A stretch of 64,000 nt of DNA. Origin: Panacibacter microcysteis (GTDB lineage: Bacteria; Bacteroidota; Bacteroidia; Chitinophagales; Chitinophagaceae). Location of the stretch: the NCBI RefSeq assembly GCF_015831355.1, contig NZ_JADWYR010000001.1:1116001-1180000 (forward strand), in the 5' to 3' direction. Under the pieces are notes generated by a model that saw nothing but the letters and a program-made list of their open reading frames with translations, searched no databases and was not told the DNA's origin. The translations under genes and the position numbers were made by a program. This document shows, piece by piece, positions 35,680 to 43,851 of the stretch (the first letter of the stretch is position 1; each line of letters starts with the position of its first letter).

Positions 35680-36699
35680 TTATCTTTTGCGGAATGCATC
35701 GATGCGCTGGCGTACATTATTTCTTACACTGAGGTAATAGAAATTATAATCGGCGATATGATAGTTGGGGTTTTTAATAAACGACGCACCTAAGAAATGC
35801 GGTTCTGTCCAGAGCACGCCATTGTGAACCGATGCCCCGGCAACTTTTGATTGTAGCCTGTCGAACTTCAATAATACGGAACCGGGATTTTTTTCACGCG
35901 GGGCGCTTACCTGCGAAGAATCCCATGTAAGCGGGTTAGTAACAATAGCGGTGTATGGCTCTTTATTGATAAAGGAATCTGTGTGCCCTTCTTTAAAAGT
36001 GCGCCAGCTACAGATACAACCGGTTTGTTGCGGGCTTGTGCATGGAAGGATGGAAGCAAAATAACCGGGCTCAACGGGCATACCTACAAGATAGGCAACC
36101 ACCATACGGTTCTGCAAAGGTTTGCCTTCAATGCATTCTTTGATCAGTCGTTTTGCATGTGTGGTACCCTGGCTGTGTGCCGCAATTATAAACGGCCTCT
36201 CATTGTTGTAATGCGAAAGGTAGTATTCAAAAGCCGTTTTGATATCCTGGTAGGCTTTATCAAATGCTGCTATAGATGCAGCAGAATCTCCGGGAAAATA
36301 AGCGAAGTAATTTGCCTGCCTGTAACGTGGTGCAAACAAACGACCTGCTTCGTTAAAAATACTGGCCTGGTAAAGTATGGAACTATAATCTGTTTTATGA
36401 TTGAGAGCAGAATCATCTACCGGTGCATTCATACCAAAAGGTTTTGACCGCTGGGTGTAACTGGTAGGGTGTAAAAAGAAAACGTCTACAGTAGAATCGG
36501 GATGATAATTTTTACGCAGGGCTTTTGGTAAACTGTCTGACGGGTCTTTCTTCCAGGGATGGGCTGCCCAGTAATCGAGGTTACTGTAATCGGGTGTGCC
36601 ATCAACAGCTTTGAAGTGATAATCTGTATAGGAAATTTTACTGCCCGCATTACAGGCATACAACAGAATACCTGCACACAGGAAGAGAAGCTTTTGCAT
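35680..36699 (-). CDS. DUF3089 family lipoprotein (alpha/beta-hydrolase-like)
   Basis: A protein of 339 residues. The signal peptide MQKLLFLCAGILLYAC puts a lipidated Cys at residue 16. The body is a DUF3089 domain with VDVFFLHPTSY (about 73-83), FAYFPGDSAASIAAFDKAY and the nucleophile-elbow-like AAHSQGTTHAKRLI (about 173-186), where Ser176 would be the nucleophile. It is probably an outer-membrane or periplasmic esterase-like protein; its substrate is unknown. It lies 52 bp downstream of trehalase on the same strand. Confidence 0.88.
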   Translation of the reverse strand: MQKLLFLCAGILLYACNAGSKISYTDYHFKAVDGTPDYSNLDYWAAHPWKKDPSDSLPKALRKNYHPDSTVDVFFLHPTSYTQRSKPFGMNAPVDDSALNHKTDYSSILYQASIFNEAGRLFAPRYRQANYFAYFPGDSAASIAAFDKAYQDIKTAFEYYLSHYNNERPFIIAAHSQGTTHAKRLIKECIEGKPLQNRMVVAYLVGMPVEPGYFASILPCTSPQQTGCICSWRTFKEGHTDSFINKEPYTAIVTNPLTWDSSQVSAPREKNPGSVLLKFDRLQSKVAGASVHNGVLWTEPHFLGASFIKNPNYHIADYNFYYLSVRNNVRQRIDAFRKR

Positions 36700-36751
36700 G
36701 AGCCAAACATAAAACTTATTGCAGCAAAGTTTTCTAAAAAACTGTTAGTAT

Positions 36752-38257
36752 TTATAAAGGCTCTCCATACTCTTTTATAAGTTTGAGCAATACACCGTTT
36801 GTCCAGCCAAAGCCATCCTGCGACGGGTATTCGCCACCACCTGCATCGAGCTCAACATTGTACACATTGTATTTCTCCATCAGCTTACCGGTGCGGCGGT
36901 AGACCCTTTTATTTAAAGCGATCCACCGTTGTGCTATTTGCGCCGCCAGTTCCCGGAAACCATAGTTCTTTAATCCTGTTATTGTTACCCATTGCAGCGG
37001 AGCCCAGCCATTGGGTGCATCCCATTGCTGGCCGGACATTTCCAGTGTTGTGGCCACACCGCCCGGTTGCAGAAAAAACTTTTCAATTTTCGCGGCAACG
37101 GCGGTAGCCTGTTCTTTTGTTGCAACATTTACATACAAAGGAAAAGCTGCAGCGATCGTTGATAATTTTTTCTGTACACCTTCCATGAAATCAACATCAA
37201 CATAAAATTGCAGTGCATCATTCCAGCAATAACGCTGTATAGCGCTTTTCCGCTGGCCTGCCTTTTCGGTAAAGCTATTTGCCTGCGCAGTATTGCCTGC
37301 CGCGGTATACGCCTGCTGCATGGTTTCTTCGAGGTGTAAGAGCAGGCAGTTGAGATCTACAGGAATAATATCTGTGGTGTGTATACTTGCAAAGTCGTGT
37401 ACATCTTTAAACCAGCGGCAGCTAAAATCCCAGCCGCTTGCTGCACCAGCCCTTAAATGGCGGTAAGCTGCGGGTTTATCTGTAGCTGTATGTACCAGTT
37501 CCACATCTTCCCGGTAAGACTCCGGGCGTGGTGTGTGGTGCTCGTCCCAATAGCGGTTGAGTAGTTCCCCGCCGGGCATTTTTACAACATGGTGCGAAGC
37601 CTGCTGGTTGGCAGGCATGTCTGCACCGCGCATCCAGAAAGCATATTCTTTCTCCATCTGCGGCAGGTACTTCAGAAACACGCTGTCACCCTCGGTTTCA
37701 GCCAGCAGTTTGATCATAAAGGAGTAAAATGGCGGTTGCGATCTGCCTAGAAAGTAGGTCCTGTTGCCGTTGGGTATGTAACCGATATGATCTATAAGAA
37801 AAGAAAAATTATCTGCCATATTTTTAATAAGACCCGTTCTGCCGGCAGCCTGCAAACCCAGCATGGTAAAATAACTATCCCAGTAATAGATTTCTCCAAA
37901 ACGACCGCCAGGTACAATGTATGGAAAGGGTAACGGTATTAAGGAACTATATGCGTGGCTGGTTTGATCATCTGCGCTTCTTGTAAGTACGCTCCAAAGG
38001 TTATTGATATGTGCCGTTACGCTTTCTTCCCGTTTTGTATAATGTTGTTGTGGCGGTGTTGGTATGGAAAAGTTGCTTTTTATAAAAGCACCGAGATCGA
38101 AACCGGGATCATTTTTATGCAACTGGTATTTTATGTTGATTGCCTCGAGTGGTTGCTGCGTGGTGCAGTCGGTAAATGTTTTTCCGTCCGGGAATATTTG
38201 CTGCATTTGTACTGCATCAAAAAGTTCGTGGTACTGGTAAAGTTCTTTCTGTTTCAT
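36752..38257 (-). CDS. Alpha,alpha-trehalase (GH37), TreF-like
   Basis: A protein of 501 residues. Trehalase signature 1, PGGRFGEIYYWDSYF (about 116-130), and signature 2, QWDAPNGWAPLQ (about 417-428), are exact. SGWDFSCRWF (about 274-283) carries the catalytic acid Asp, and GGGEYPSQDGFGWTNGV near the C-terminus carries the catalytic base Glu. It hydrolyses trehalose to two glucose molecules. There is no signal peptide, so it is predicted cytoplasmic. The upstream MFS gene (38437-39711) is a possible partner, but repeat unit 13 lies between them. Confidence 0.95.
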   Translation of the reverse strand: MKQKELYQYHELFDAVQMQQIFPDGKTFTDCTTQQPLEAINIKYQLHKNDPGFDLGAFIKSNFSIPTPPQQHYTKREESVTAHINNLWSVLTRSADDQTSHAYSSLIPLPFPYIVPGGRFGEIYYWDSYFTMLGLQAAGRTGLIKNMADNFSFLIDHIGYIPNGNRTYFLGRSQPPFYSFMIKLLAETEGDSVFLKYLPQMEKEYAFWMRGADMPANQQASHHVVKMPGGELLNRYWDEHHTPRPESYREDVELVHTATDKPAAYRHLRAGAASGWDFSCRWFKDVHDFASIHTTDIIPVDLNCLLLHLEETMQQAYTAAGNTAQANSFTEKAGQRKSAIQRYCWNDALQFYVDVDFMEGVQKKLSTIAAAFPLYVNVATKEQATAVAAKIEKFFLQPGGVATTLEMSGQQWDAPNGWAPLQWVTITGLKNYGFRELAAQIAQRWIALNKRVYRRTGKLMEKYNVYNVELDAGGGEYPSQDGFGWTNGVLLKLIKEYGEPL

Positions 38258-38334
38258 ACATGTTTGCTTTACTGGTTAAACATGTTTCTCAAAGGCTGTC
38301 TGTACGCTATACTGCGCAGGCCTGCGGTTGGCAA

Positions 38335-38431
38335 ATCTTGTGCTGCAGTATCGTTGTTGCCAAAAGTTGTACAGTACAAGTGAGTGACACAAGGGACGAT
38401 GCCATAAAAAACCGCAGCCCGCCACCCATAA
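38335..38431 (-). repeat. Intergenic repeat unit 13 (variant B, inverted)
   Basis: The variant B core on the minus strand is at 38374-38392. It is followed by GGGACGATGCCATAAA and a tip GCAGCCCGCC (38415-38424) that runs to within 10 bp of the MFS gene's stop. Fourteen bases of this end (38417-38430) recur at 38442-38455. Confidence 0.86.
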
Positions 38432-38455
38432 AAAAATCAATGCCCGCCACCCATA
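38417..38455. repeat. 14-bp direct repeat at the MFS stop codon
   Basis: GCCCGCCACCCATA occurs at 38417-38430 and again at 38442-38455, 11 bp apart. The right copy covers the last codons of the MFS gene, and the left copy is the outer tip of repeat unit 13. It looks like a duplication formed when the unit arrived, or later slippage. Confidence 0.75.
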
Positions 38456-39711
38456 TTTTTAAAATCTGCTGAGGCTGCGTTCTTTTTATGCAGCCTGTTG
38501 AAAATGATGATGCCGGCTATTAATATCACAATGGGAACAAGTGAAAAATAAAAAGCTGTTTGCCCACCAAAATGTTCAAAAATGTTGCCGGTTATCAGCG
38601 AACCGGAGGAGCCGCCCAGCGCAGAAAACAAAATGATAAGGCCGGCCATGATACCATGCTTTGGTTTTTCGAGCGAGCTGAGAACAATGGAATTAATAAC
38701 AGGATATATTGGGGCAAGTACAAAGCCGATCAACGGGAAAATGAATGCAATCGAAGGCACATCGCGCAGCGCCGTTATTTTTGTTCCTTTAAACGTGCTG
38801 ATAAACGTTTGAATAGCCGGCATAGCATACAATACCAGACAAGCCGCGGCAACAAGACAGGTTATCAGCCATGCAACCCAGCCGATTTTTTTAAGTATAA
38901 TACCCGTTACAAACCTGCCAAATGCTATGGAACCTGCCAGAATACTGGCCATTTGAATGCTCAGTACATCGTTTAACTGTAATACCTCTTTATTGAATGT
39001 GGGCAGCCAGCTCATAATGCTTTGCTCAAGCAGTACATACATAAATGCACATAGAATAAAAACAAGCACAATAGGCGTAAACAGTAAGCGGAACATTCCG
39101 GCGAAGTTGTTAGCCGTTGTTTTATTCTTTTCATGCGCGGCAGATTCATCGAGCGGGGATGCGAGTAACAACAACAGTGCAAGCAGCGATATACCACCCA
39201 GCAGGTAGTAAACGTTGAGCCACTCTGTGGAAGCAGGGTTTGCTTTATTAATAAACAACGGAAAGATAAAATAACTGGCAACCACACCTACACCAAAAAA
39301 TGATTCTACAAAGTTCATAATGCTCAGGTGTTCTTTCTCACTTTTAGTAATAAGACCAATAGAGCCATACACAGACATTTTAATAAGAGCAAAGCTTGAA
39401 CCGATGGTTGCAAACAACAACTCTATCATAAAAATGCCTTTGGTAAACGGCATAATAAAACACAGCAGTGTTACTGCAGCCAAAGCAATGAGCATAGCTT
39501 TTTTATAACCAATTTTGGTAATGTAAGAAGTAACTACAAAAGACACAAAAGCAATGCTGAGGTCTTTAAAAGGTTCCAGCACTGCGGCCTGCGATTTAGA
39601 AATTTGATAGCTTGACTGTACGAGCAGTATTACGGTGCCCACGCTATTTAGTAAAATTGCAAACACAAAATAATTAAGGAAAAGAGAGAGTTTAATTTTC
39701 CAGTTATGCAT
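38437..39711 (-). CDS. Major facilitator superfamily transporter
   Basis: A protein of 424 residues with about 12 membrane segments and a central hydrophilic loop near residue 205 (DESAAHEKNKTTANN). The second helix region carries YITKIGYKKAMLIAL, a variant of the MFS motif GxxxDRxGRR. The C-terminus KKNAASADFKNMGGGH is partly encoded by one copy of a 14-bp direct repeat whose other copy lies in repeat unit 13. The substrate is unknown; the adjacent trehalase makes a sugar possible but this is only inference. Confidence 0.85.
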   Translation of the reverse strand: MHNWKIKLSLFLNYFVFAILLNSVGTVILLVQSSYQISKSQAAVLEPFKDLSIAFVSFVVTSYITKIGYKKAMLIALAAVTLLCFIMPFTKGIFMIELLFATIGSSFALIKMSVYGSIGLITKSEKEHLSIMNFVESFFGVGVVASYFIFPLFINKANPASTEWLNVYYLLGGISLLALLLLLASPLDESAAHEKNKTTANNFAGMFRLLFTPIVLVFILCAFMYVLLEQSIMSWLPTFNKEVLQLNDVLSIQMASILAGSIAFGRFVTGIILKKIGWVAWLITCLVAAACLVLYAMPAIQTFISTFKGTKITALRDVPSIAFIFPLIGFVLAPIYPVINSIVLSSLEKPKHGIMAGLIILFSALGGSSGSLITGNIFEHFGGQTAFYFSLVPIVILIAGIIIFNRLHKKNAASADFKNMGGGH

Positions 39712-39777
39712 AGCAATCGTTTGTGGTATACAAAGAGTTTACAAGATAGTTATTAAAGCAATATGTTGGGAATAGGT

Positions 39778-39860
39778 AACCGGCTGCAGGCCTTGTGGCA
39801 TCGCCTGTTGCCACGCTCGGTTCAGGGTTCCGTTTTTATGGCGGCTGCAGCGTTGCGGTT
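39778..39860 (+). repeat. Intergenic repeat unit 14 (variant C)
   Basis: The core TTGCCACGCTCGGTTCA is at 39808-39824, preceded by GGCATCGCCTG and followed by GGTTCCGTTTTTATGGCGGC. It is the plus-strand counterpart of unit 4. It lies in the 284-bp gap before a membrane-protein gene. Confidence 0.87.
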
Positions 39861-39947
39861 TACACAGTGCCTGACCATAAAACCCGTTTATTGGCCGCGT
39901 TGGCAGTTGCTGCAATTGTTAAAGAACCATCAAACAACAAAAAAAAT

Positions 39948-39989
39948 TTTGACAGGTGGATTTTGCTTTATTACTTTGAATTACAAAGT
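39948..39989 (+). promoter_or_regulatory. Promoter with overlapping palindromic operator (site 1)
   Basis: A TTTG -33 box (39948-39951), 19-nt spacer and TTACTTTG -7 box (39971-39978, one mismatch to TANNTTTG) form a good Bacteroidetes promoter. The -7 box is part of the palindrome ACTTTG-AATTA-CAAAGT (39973-39989), so a bound repressor would block the promoter. The start codon follows 6 bp later at 39996. The same sequence recurs at 40996. Confidence 0.72.
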
Positions 39990-39995
39990 GCTTTT

Positions 39996-40652
39996 ATGAG
40001 TGATCAAAATCATCATTTAAATACGCTGCAGGATATTAAGCAAATGATGGAACGCAGCAGCCGTTTTATAAGCCTTAGTGGTTTAAGCGGTATAGCTGCC
40101 GGCATATGTGCGCTTATTGGTGCATGGTTTGCGCATGGCATTATAGACAATAACCGCAGCAGTATTGCCAATCTTAAAACCATTCATCATAACGATGACA
40201 GCACCATATCGCTGGCGGCTTATATGGGCAACCCATTAATGCAGATAGCAGCACTTACTTTTCTTGCAGCCTTGGTACTGGCTTTTGCATTTACATACCT
40301 GCGCAGCAGGAAAACCAATACACCCATATGGGGCTCTACAGCAAGGCGGGTAATGATCAATGTAGCCATACCAATGATTGTTGGTGGTATATACCTGTTG
40401 AAACTGATTGAAAATGAAGCCTACGGGTATATAGCGCCGGGCTGTTTAATTTTTTATGGCCTGGCGGTGCTCAATGCCAGTAAATACACACTTCCTGAAC
40501 TCCGGTATCTTTCATTCGGCTTACTCCTGTTGGGTATAATTAATCTGTGGTATGTAGGATATGGTATTTATTTTTGGGCAATGGGCTTTGGCGTATTGCA
40601 TATCATTTACGGTGCAATCATGTGGTGGAAGTATGAAAGAAGCAGCGCATAA
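39996..40652 (+). CDS. Integral membrane protein of unknown function
   Basis: A protein of 218 residues from the start at 39996 (MSDQNHHLNTLQDIKQMMERS). The longer frame from 39795 starts inside repeat unit 14 and is not used. It has six or so hydrophobic segments, the first at about 30-47 (SLSGLSGIAAGICALIGAWF). There is no recognised family name. It is followed after 27 bp by the winged-helix regulator and shares with the creD relic an identical type of operator, so it is probably a target of that regulator. Confidence 0.8.
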   Translation: MSDQNHHLNTLQDIKQMMERSSRFISLSGLSGIAAGICALIGAWFAHGIIDNNRSSIANLKTIHHNDDSTISLAAYMGNPLMQIAALTFLAALVLAFAFTYLRSRKTNTPIWGSTARRVMINVAIPMIVGGIYLLKLIENEAYGYIAPGCLIFYGLAVLNASKYTLPELRYLSFGLLLLGIINLWYVGYGIYFWAMGFGVLHIIYGAIMWWKYERSSA

Positions 40653-40679
40653 ATAAAGGCACAAATAACGGTAGAGTAA

Positions 40680-40979
40680 ATGAAAAATCCGATCGAAAAT
40701 CTGAACAAAGCTTTTGATAGCCGTGTGCGCCTCGGCATAATGAGTGCTGTTATGGTAAATGCTGAAGTAAACTTTAACCAGTTGAAAGAATTGATACAGG
40801 TAACAGATGGTAACCTGGCAAGTCATCTGAAAGCTTTGGAAGAAGCAGGTTACATAAAGGTGAACAAAGGCTTTATAGGCCGCAAAACCAACACCACTTA
40901 TACCGCAACAAAATCCGGCGAGAAGGCATTTAAGCAGCACCTCGATGCACTTGAGCAAATGATAAGAGCTACCAAATAA
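40680..40979 (+). CDS. Winged-helix transcriptional regulator (ArsR/MarR-like, HTH_34 type)
   Basis: A protein of 99 residues that is almost entirely one winged-helix domain. NPIENLNKAFDSRVRLGIMS is the opening helix, VTDGNLASHLKALEEAGYIK the recognition helix region and NTTYTATKSGEKAF the wing and end. It has no effector domain. The gene sits between two copies of a palindrome (39973-39989 and 40996-41012) and most likely binds them, repressing the upstream membrane-protein operon, and so itself, and formerly creD. Regulators of this type are often found beside creD in Bacteroidetes. Confidence 0.87.
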   Translation: MKNPIENLNKAFDSRVRLGIMSAVMVNAEVNFNQLKELIQVTDGNLASHLKALEEAGYIKVNKGFIGRKTNTTYTATKSGEKAFKQHLDALEQMIRATK

Positions 40980-40995
40980 TTTTTTTTACATATAA

Positions 40996-41012
40996 ACTTT
41001 GAATTTCAAAGT
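40996..41012 (+). promoter_or_regulatory. Palindromic operator (site 2) upstream of the creD relic
   Basis: ACTTTGAA-T-TTCAAAGT is a perfect 8-bp palindrome around one base. Together with the following GCTTTTA it matches site 1 at all but one position over 24 bases. Confidence 0.72.
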
Positions 41013-41050
41013 GCTTTTAAAATACACCTATGCTGTCATCTCACTTATAG

Positions 41051-41188
41051 CAAGAATATGGTTATTTACTTCTTTGTGCTTTGGTGGTAGGCAGCGTGGC
41101 ATTGTTTATTGTGCTGGCCATAGTAATGTATGCAAGCCGTAAAGTAAACTGGTATGGCAGTGATGCAATACCGCAGGAAATGGTGTAA
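41051..41188 (+). pseudogene. Relic 3' end of creD (inner-membrane protein CreD)
   Basis: The frame is open from just after a TAG at 41048 to TAA at 41186, with no usable upstream start. It encodes 45 residues: a membrane helix (LCALVVGSVALFIVLAIVMY) followed by ASRKVNWYGSD. The MYxSRKVxWY ending is the conserved C-terminus of CreD proteins, which are normally about 450 residues. Only 38 bp separate operator site 2 from this fragment, so nearly the whole gene has been deleted. Identification rests on the C-terminal motif and the creD-type regulator next door. Confidence 0.6.
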
Positions 41189-41202
41189 GGCTTTTTTGTA
41201 GC

Positions 41203-41285
41203 CAGGCTGCAGAACAGGTATGAAGCATCCGTTGCGTCGCACTCTTGTACTGCTGAAGCATTGGTGAGCAGGTGCGCAGATCTGC
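41203..41285 (+). repeat. Intergenic repeat unit 15 (variant A)
   Basis: The core is at 41232-41250 and the tip GCCAGGCTGCAG begins 14 bp after the creD relic's stop. It forms an inward pair with unit 16. The 41286-41440 stretch between them holds nothing I recognise. Confidence 0.87.
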
Positions 41286-41444
41286 ATAGTAACGCAACAT
41301 GTACTAACAAGTTAAAAATAAGTTTTAACCCGCTAAACTACCTGGAGAACGTTGACTTTGGGGAGAATCAAAGATTATGAGCAACCGGCAGTATGGCCTT
41401 GTACGGCTTCAACCCTTTTGCATGGTATATAAAAGCACGTTGTT

Positions 41445-41523
41445 TGCACCATGCTGCCATAAAAATATGCTGTACAAGAGTGCGACGCAAGGAACGGTGA
41501 AGAGTGCTGTACTGCCGGGCTCA
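41445..41523 (-). repeat. Intergenic repeat unit 16 (variant A, inverted)
   Basis: The core on the minus strand is at 41472-41490 and the full tip ACTGCCGGGCTCA at 41511-41523, 41 bp before the dgkA start. Confidence 0.87.
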
Positions 41524-41564
41524 TAATTATCACTTCACATTTTTAAACAGTTAATAAAAACAAC

Positions 41565-41966
41565 ATGATCAAAGACGGCATTCATGTACGGTTTGTAATA
41601 ACCGGAAAACGAAACACATTTTTAAAAGCATTTGTATATGCGTTTAATGGTATTGTTCATTTTTTTATGTATGACAGAAATGGAAGGTTTCATTTGGGAG
41701 CAGCGCTGGCTGCGGTTCTTGGTGGCTTTGCACTCAACATCAGTAATACCGAGTGGCTGATCATTTTGCTGTGCACAGGGCTGGTAATTGCGTTTGAGAT
41801 GATCAATGCAGCCATTGAAAAGCTATGCGATGTGGTACACAGAGAATTTCATCCTGCCATAAAAATAATCAAAGACATGAGTGCGGGTGCAGTGCTCTGG
41901 GTTTCAATTATCAGTTTGCTGGTGGGTACTTTTATTTTCTTTCCTAAAATAATAATATTGTTATGA
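41565..41966 (+). CDS. dgkA: Diacylglycerol kinase / undecaprenol kinase family (DgkA)
   Basis: A protein of 133 residues, normal for small prokaryotic DgkA. Three membrane helices are visible at about 46-60, 64-82 and 106-128. The active-site block is EMINAAIEKLCDVV (about 85-98), with an earlier SxxxAFxGI-like segment (FVYAFNGIVHFFM). It phosphorylates diacylglycerol or undecaprenol in the inner membrane. Its last 4 bp overlap the start of the DUF1361 gene, so the two form an operon. Confidence 0.92.
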   Translation: MIKDGIHVRFVITGKRNTFLKAFVYAFNGIVHFFMYDRNGRFHLGAALAAVLGGFALNISNTEWLIILLCTGLVIAFEMINAAIEKLCDVVHREFHPAIKIIKDMSAGAVLWVSIISLLVGTFIFFPKIIILL

Positions 41967-42628
41967 TACGCAGATTAATCAATAAGTTTTCAGGCTTCGA
42001 GCAGATGATTTTTGTTTCGATGTGTTTTACGGTAAGTATGGTTGGCTTGCGCTATGCTTACACTGGTGAGAGGCTGTATTTCTTTTATCCGTGGAATCTT
42101 TTCCTGGCAACTGTGCCACTGTTATTCAGCAGGCGGCTTACAAAGTTTAAAAGGTTTAATTTCAAAGCGTGTATGATGCTGGGCTGCTGGCTGTTGTTTT
42201 TACCCAATGCACCCTATATTATTACAGATATTTTTCACTTTGAGGAAAGGCCGCTCATTCCTTTCTGGTTCGATCTGCTGATTGTTATTTCCGGTGCGTG
42301 GAATGGTATTGCACTTTGTATTACTTCATTACTGCAGGTAGAGCGGTTTCTTGTAAAACATATAAGGCCGATGTTTCACCTGCCGCTGACGATATTGCTT
42401 ATTACGCTATGTAGTTATGGTATTTATCTGGGACGCTACAAGCGTTACAATAGCTGGAACATCATTACCAACCCTGGGGATATTGCACACACCATGCTAA
42501 GCCATGTAGCTGAGCCGGTAGAGCATATACAGGCGTGGATGTTTACCGTATCGTTTGCCATGCTGCTTGCGCTCATGTATTTTACGGTAAAGAAAATACC
42601 AGGCCTGGTGCGTGTGGAGAAAAGCTGA
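41963..42628 (+). CDS. DUF1361 family membrane protein
   Basis: A protein of 221 residues with about six membrane helices. FYPWNLFLATVPLL (about 40-53), LLFLPNAPYIITDIFH (about 77-92) and the loop YLGRYKRYNSWNII (about 155-168) are the conserved blocks of DUF1361. Function is unknown. It overlaps dgkA by 4 bp, and its stop is 1 bp from the end of the convergent gene at 42630. Confidence 0.9.
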   Translation: MIRRLINKFSGFEQMIFVSMCFTVSMVGLRYAYTGERLYFFYPWNLFLATVPLLFSRRLTKFKRFNFKACMMLGCWLLFLPNAPYIITDIFHFEERPLIPFWFDLLIVISGAWNGIALCITSLLQVERFLVKHIRPMFHLPLTILLITLCSYGIYLGRYKRYNSWNIITNPGDIAHTMLSHVAEPVEHIQAWMFTVSFAMLLALMYFTVKKIPGLVRVEKS

Positions 42629-42629
42629 G

Positions 42630-43001
42630 TTACTTTAAGATAGAAAGTGGCCTTTTCAGGTATACAAAAGTCTCTTTGTAACATAACCATGTATAGAAAA
42701 AAGCCATGAAGGGAGTTACATATTCAACAATGTATATTACGCCTGGTGCTGAATTGAAAAAAAGACTAAGCCCTGCTATTATGTAGCTTATGTTATGATA
42801 CCACCTTCTTACGGAGCCGCGTTTTATAAAGTAGCCGGACACTTCATGTGCAACCATGCTTACCAGGTGATAAAAACCGGTAATAAACAATGCCGCCAGC
42901 AGGTTGAGTTCAAAGCCATCTTTACTGGCAGCAACAAAAAAGAGGAACGTTACCATCAACAACAGCTGCAAAAAAAAGTCCACCTGTTTTATCAACTTCA
43001 T
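42630..43001 (-). CDS. Small membrane protein of unknown function
   Basis: A protein of 123 residues with four hydrophobic stretches (about 10-26, 33-53, 68-82, 92-108) and a basic loop FIKRGSVRRWYHN at about 59-71. I recognise no family. The end is convergent with DUF1361, and the MarR-type regulator gene lies 67 bp upstream on the same strand, so it could be that regulator's partner. Confidence 0.7.
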   Translation of the reverse strand: MKLIKQVDFFLQLLLMVTFLFFVAASKDGFELNLLAALFITGFYHLVSMVAHEVSGYFIKRGSVRRWYHNISYIIAGLSLFFNSAPGVIYIVEYVTPFMAFFYTWLCYKETFVYLKRPLSILK

Positions 43002-43068
43002 ATACCGTATTATACTTTCAGGAATTGATTTAAAATCTTATGCAAGACTGGTAAACCCGGCTTTGCCT

Positions 43069-43575
43069 TTATTTAAGGAGCTTTATAAAGTTGCTCCAGA
43101 ACCAGTTCTCTTCGGCTTTTATAAGCACGTCCATTGATTTCTCTGCCTGGCCGGCAAATTTTTTGAGGTTATCAACGGTTTCGGAAAATGCTTTTACCTC
43201 GGGGTTACGCTTGTCTCCTTCTATGTCGCTTAGCTGGTTAAGCACTTTGACCATGGGGTCCAGTTCGCGCTTCTTTCGCTGGTACATAATTTTCGTGGCT
43301 ACTTTCCAGATGTCTTTTTCTGCAGAGAAGTATTCCTTCCTGTCTCCCGGTACAATTACTTTTTCTACCAGCCCCCATTGTATCAGGTCGCGTATGTTCA
43401 TATTGGCATTACCACGGCTGATGCTCAGCTCTTCCATGATATCATCCGTGCTCAGCGGTTTGCTGGCTACCAGCAACAGTGAATGTACCTGCGCCATTGT
43501 TCTGTTGATGCCCCATTGCGTGGCAAGTACGCCCCAGCTTTGAATGAATTGTTGTTTTGCTTCTGCAAGCTTCAT
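43069..43575 (-). CDS. GbsR/MarR family transcriptional regulator
   Basis: A protein of 168 residues. QSWGVLATQWGINRTMAQVH (about 12-31) and the winged-helix core LSTDDIMEELSISRGNANMN (about 37-56), then IRDLIQWGLVEKVIVPGDRK, are characteristic of the GbsR-type MarR branch. Such proteins bind DNA as dimers and often control osmolyte or envelope genes. The 276-bp gap to the divergent histone-like gene is AT-rich and holds no repeat unit or recognisable site. Confidence 0.9.
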   Translation of the reverse strand: MKLAEAKQQFIQSWGVLATQWGINRTMAQVHSLLLVASKPLSTDDIMEELSISRGNANMNIRDLIQWGLVEKVIVPGDRKEYFSAEKDIWKVATKIMYQRKKRELDPMVKVLNQLSDIEGDKRNPEVKAFSETVDNLKKFAGQAEKSMDVLIKAEENWFWSNFIKLLK

Positions 43576-43851
43576 GATGTAAAGCTAAACAGGTTTTCTG
43601 AATTTTCAAAAATTATTGAAAGATTATGCATTACTGTTCCGCGGGTTTACCGCTTTGCTATTATTGTTTCAGTGCTGAAGATTTGTGCCACCATAGTGAA
43701 TGCATATTGAGCCAACAATCATGCACAGATACAAACATGTTACAGTTAATAAACTATGTTGTTTTAAAAAATTTTCTTTGGTTCATGTTATTATTACGAA
43801 AACATTTTTAACTTAACAACTTATATATAATTTTTAAAAAATTCCTCTCCC

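Noticed and set aside
41377-41526. A 49-codon frame (MSNRQYGLVRL...) between units 15 and 16
   Set aside because: Its second half is repeat-unit sequence and no similar peptide is recognised; most likely chance.
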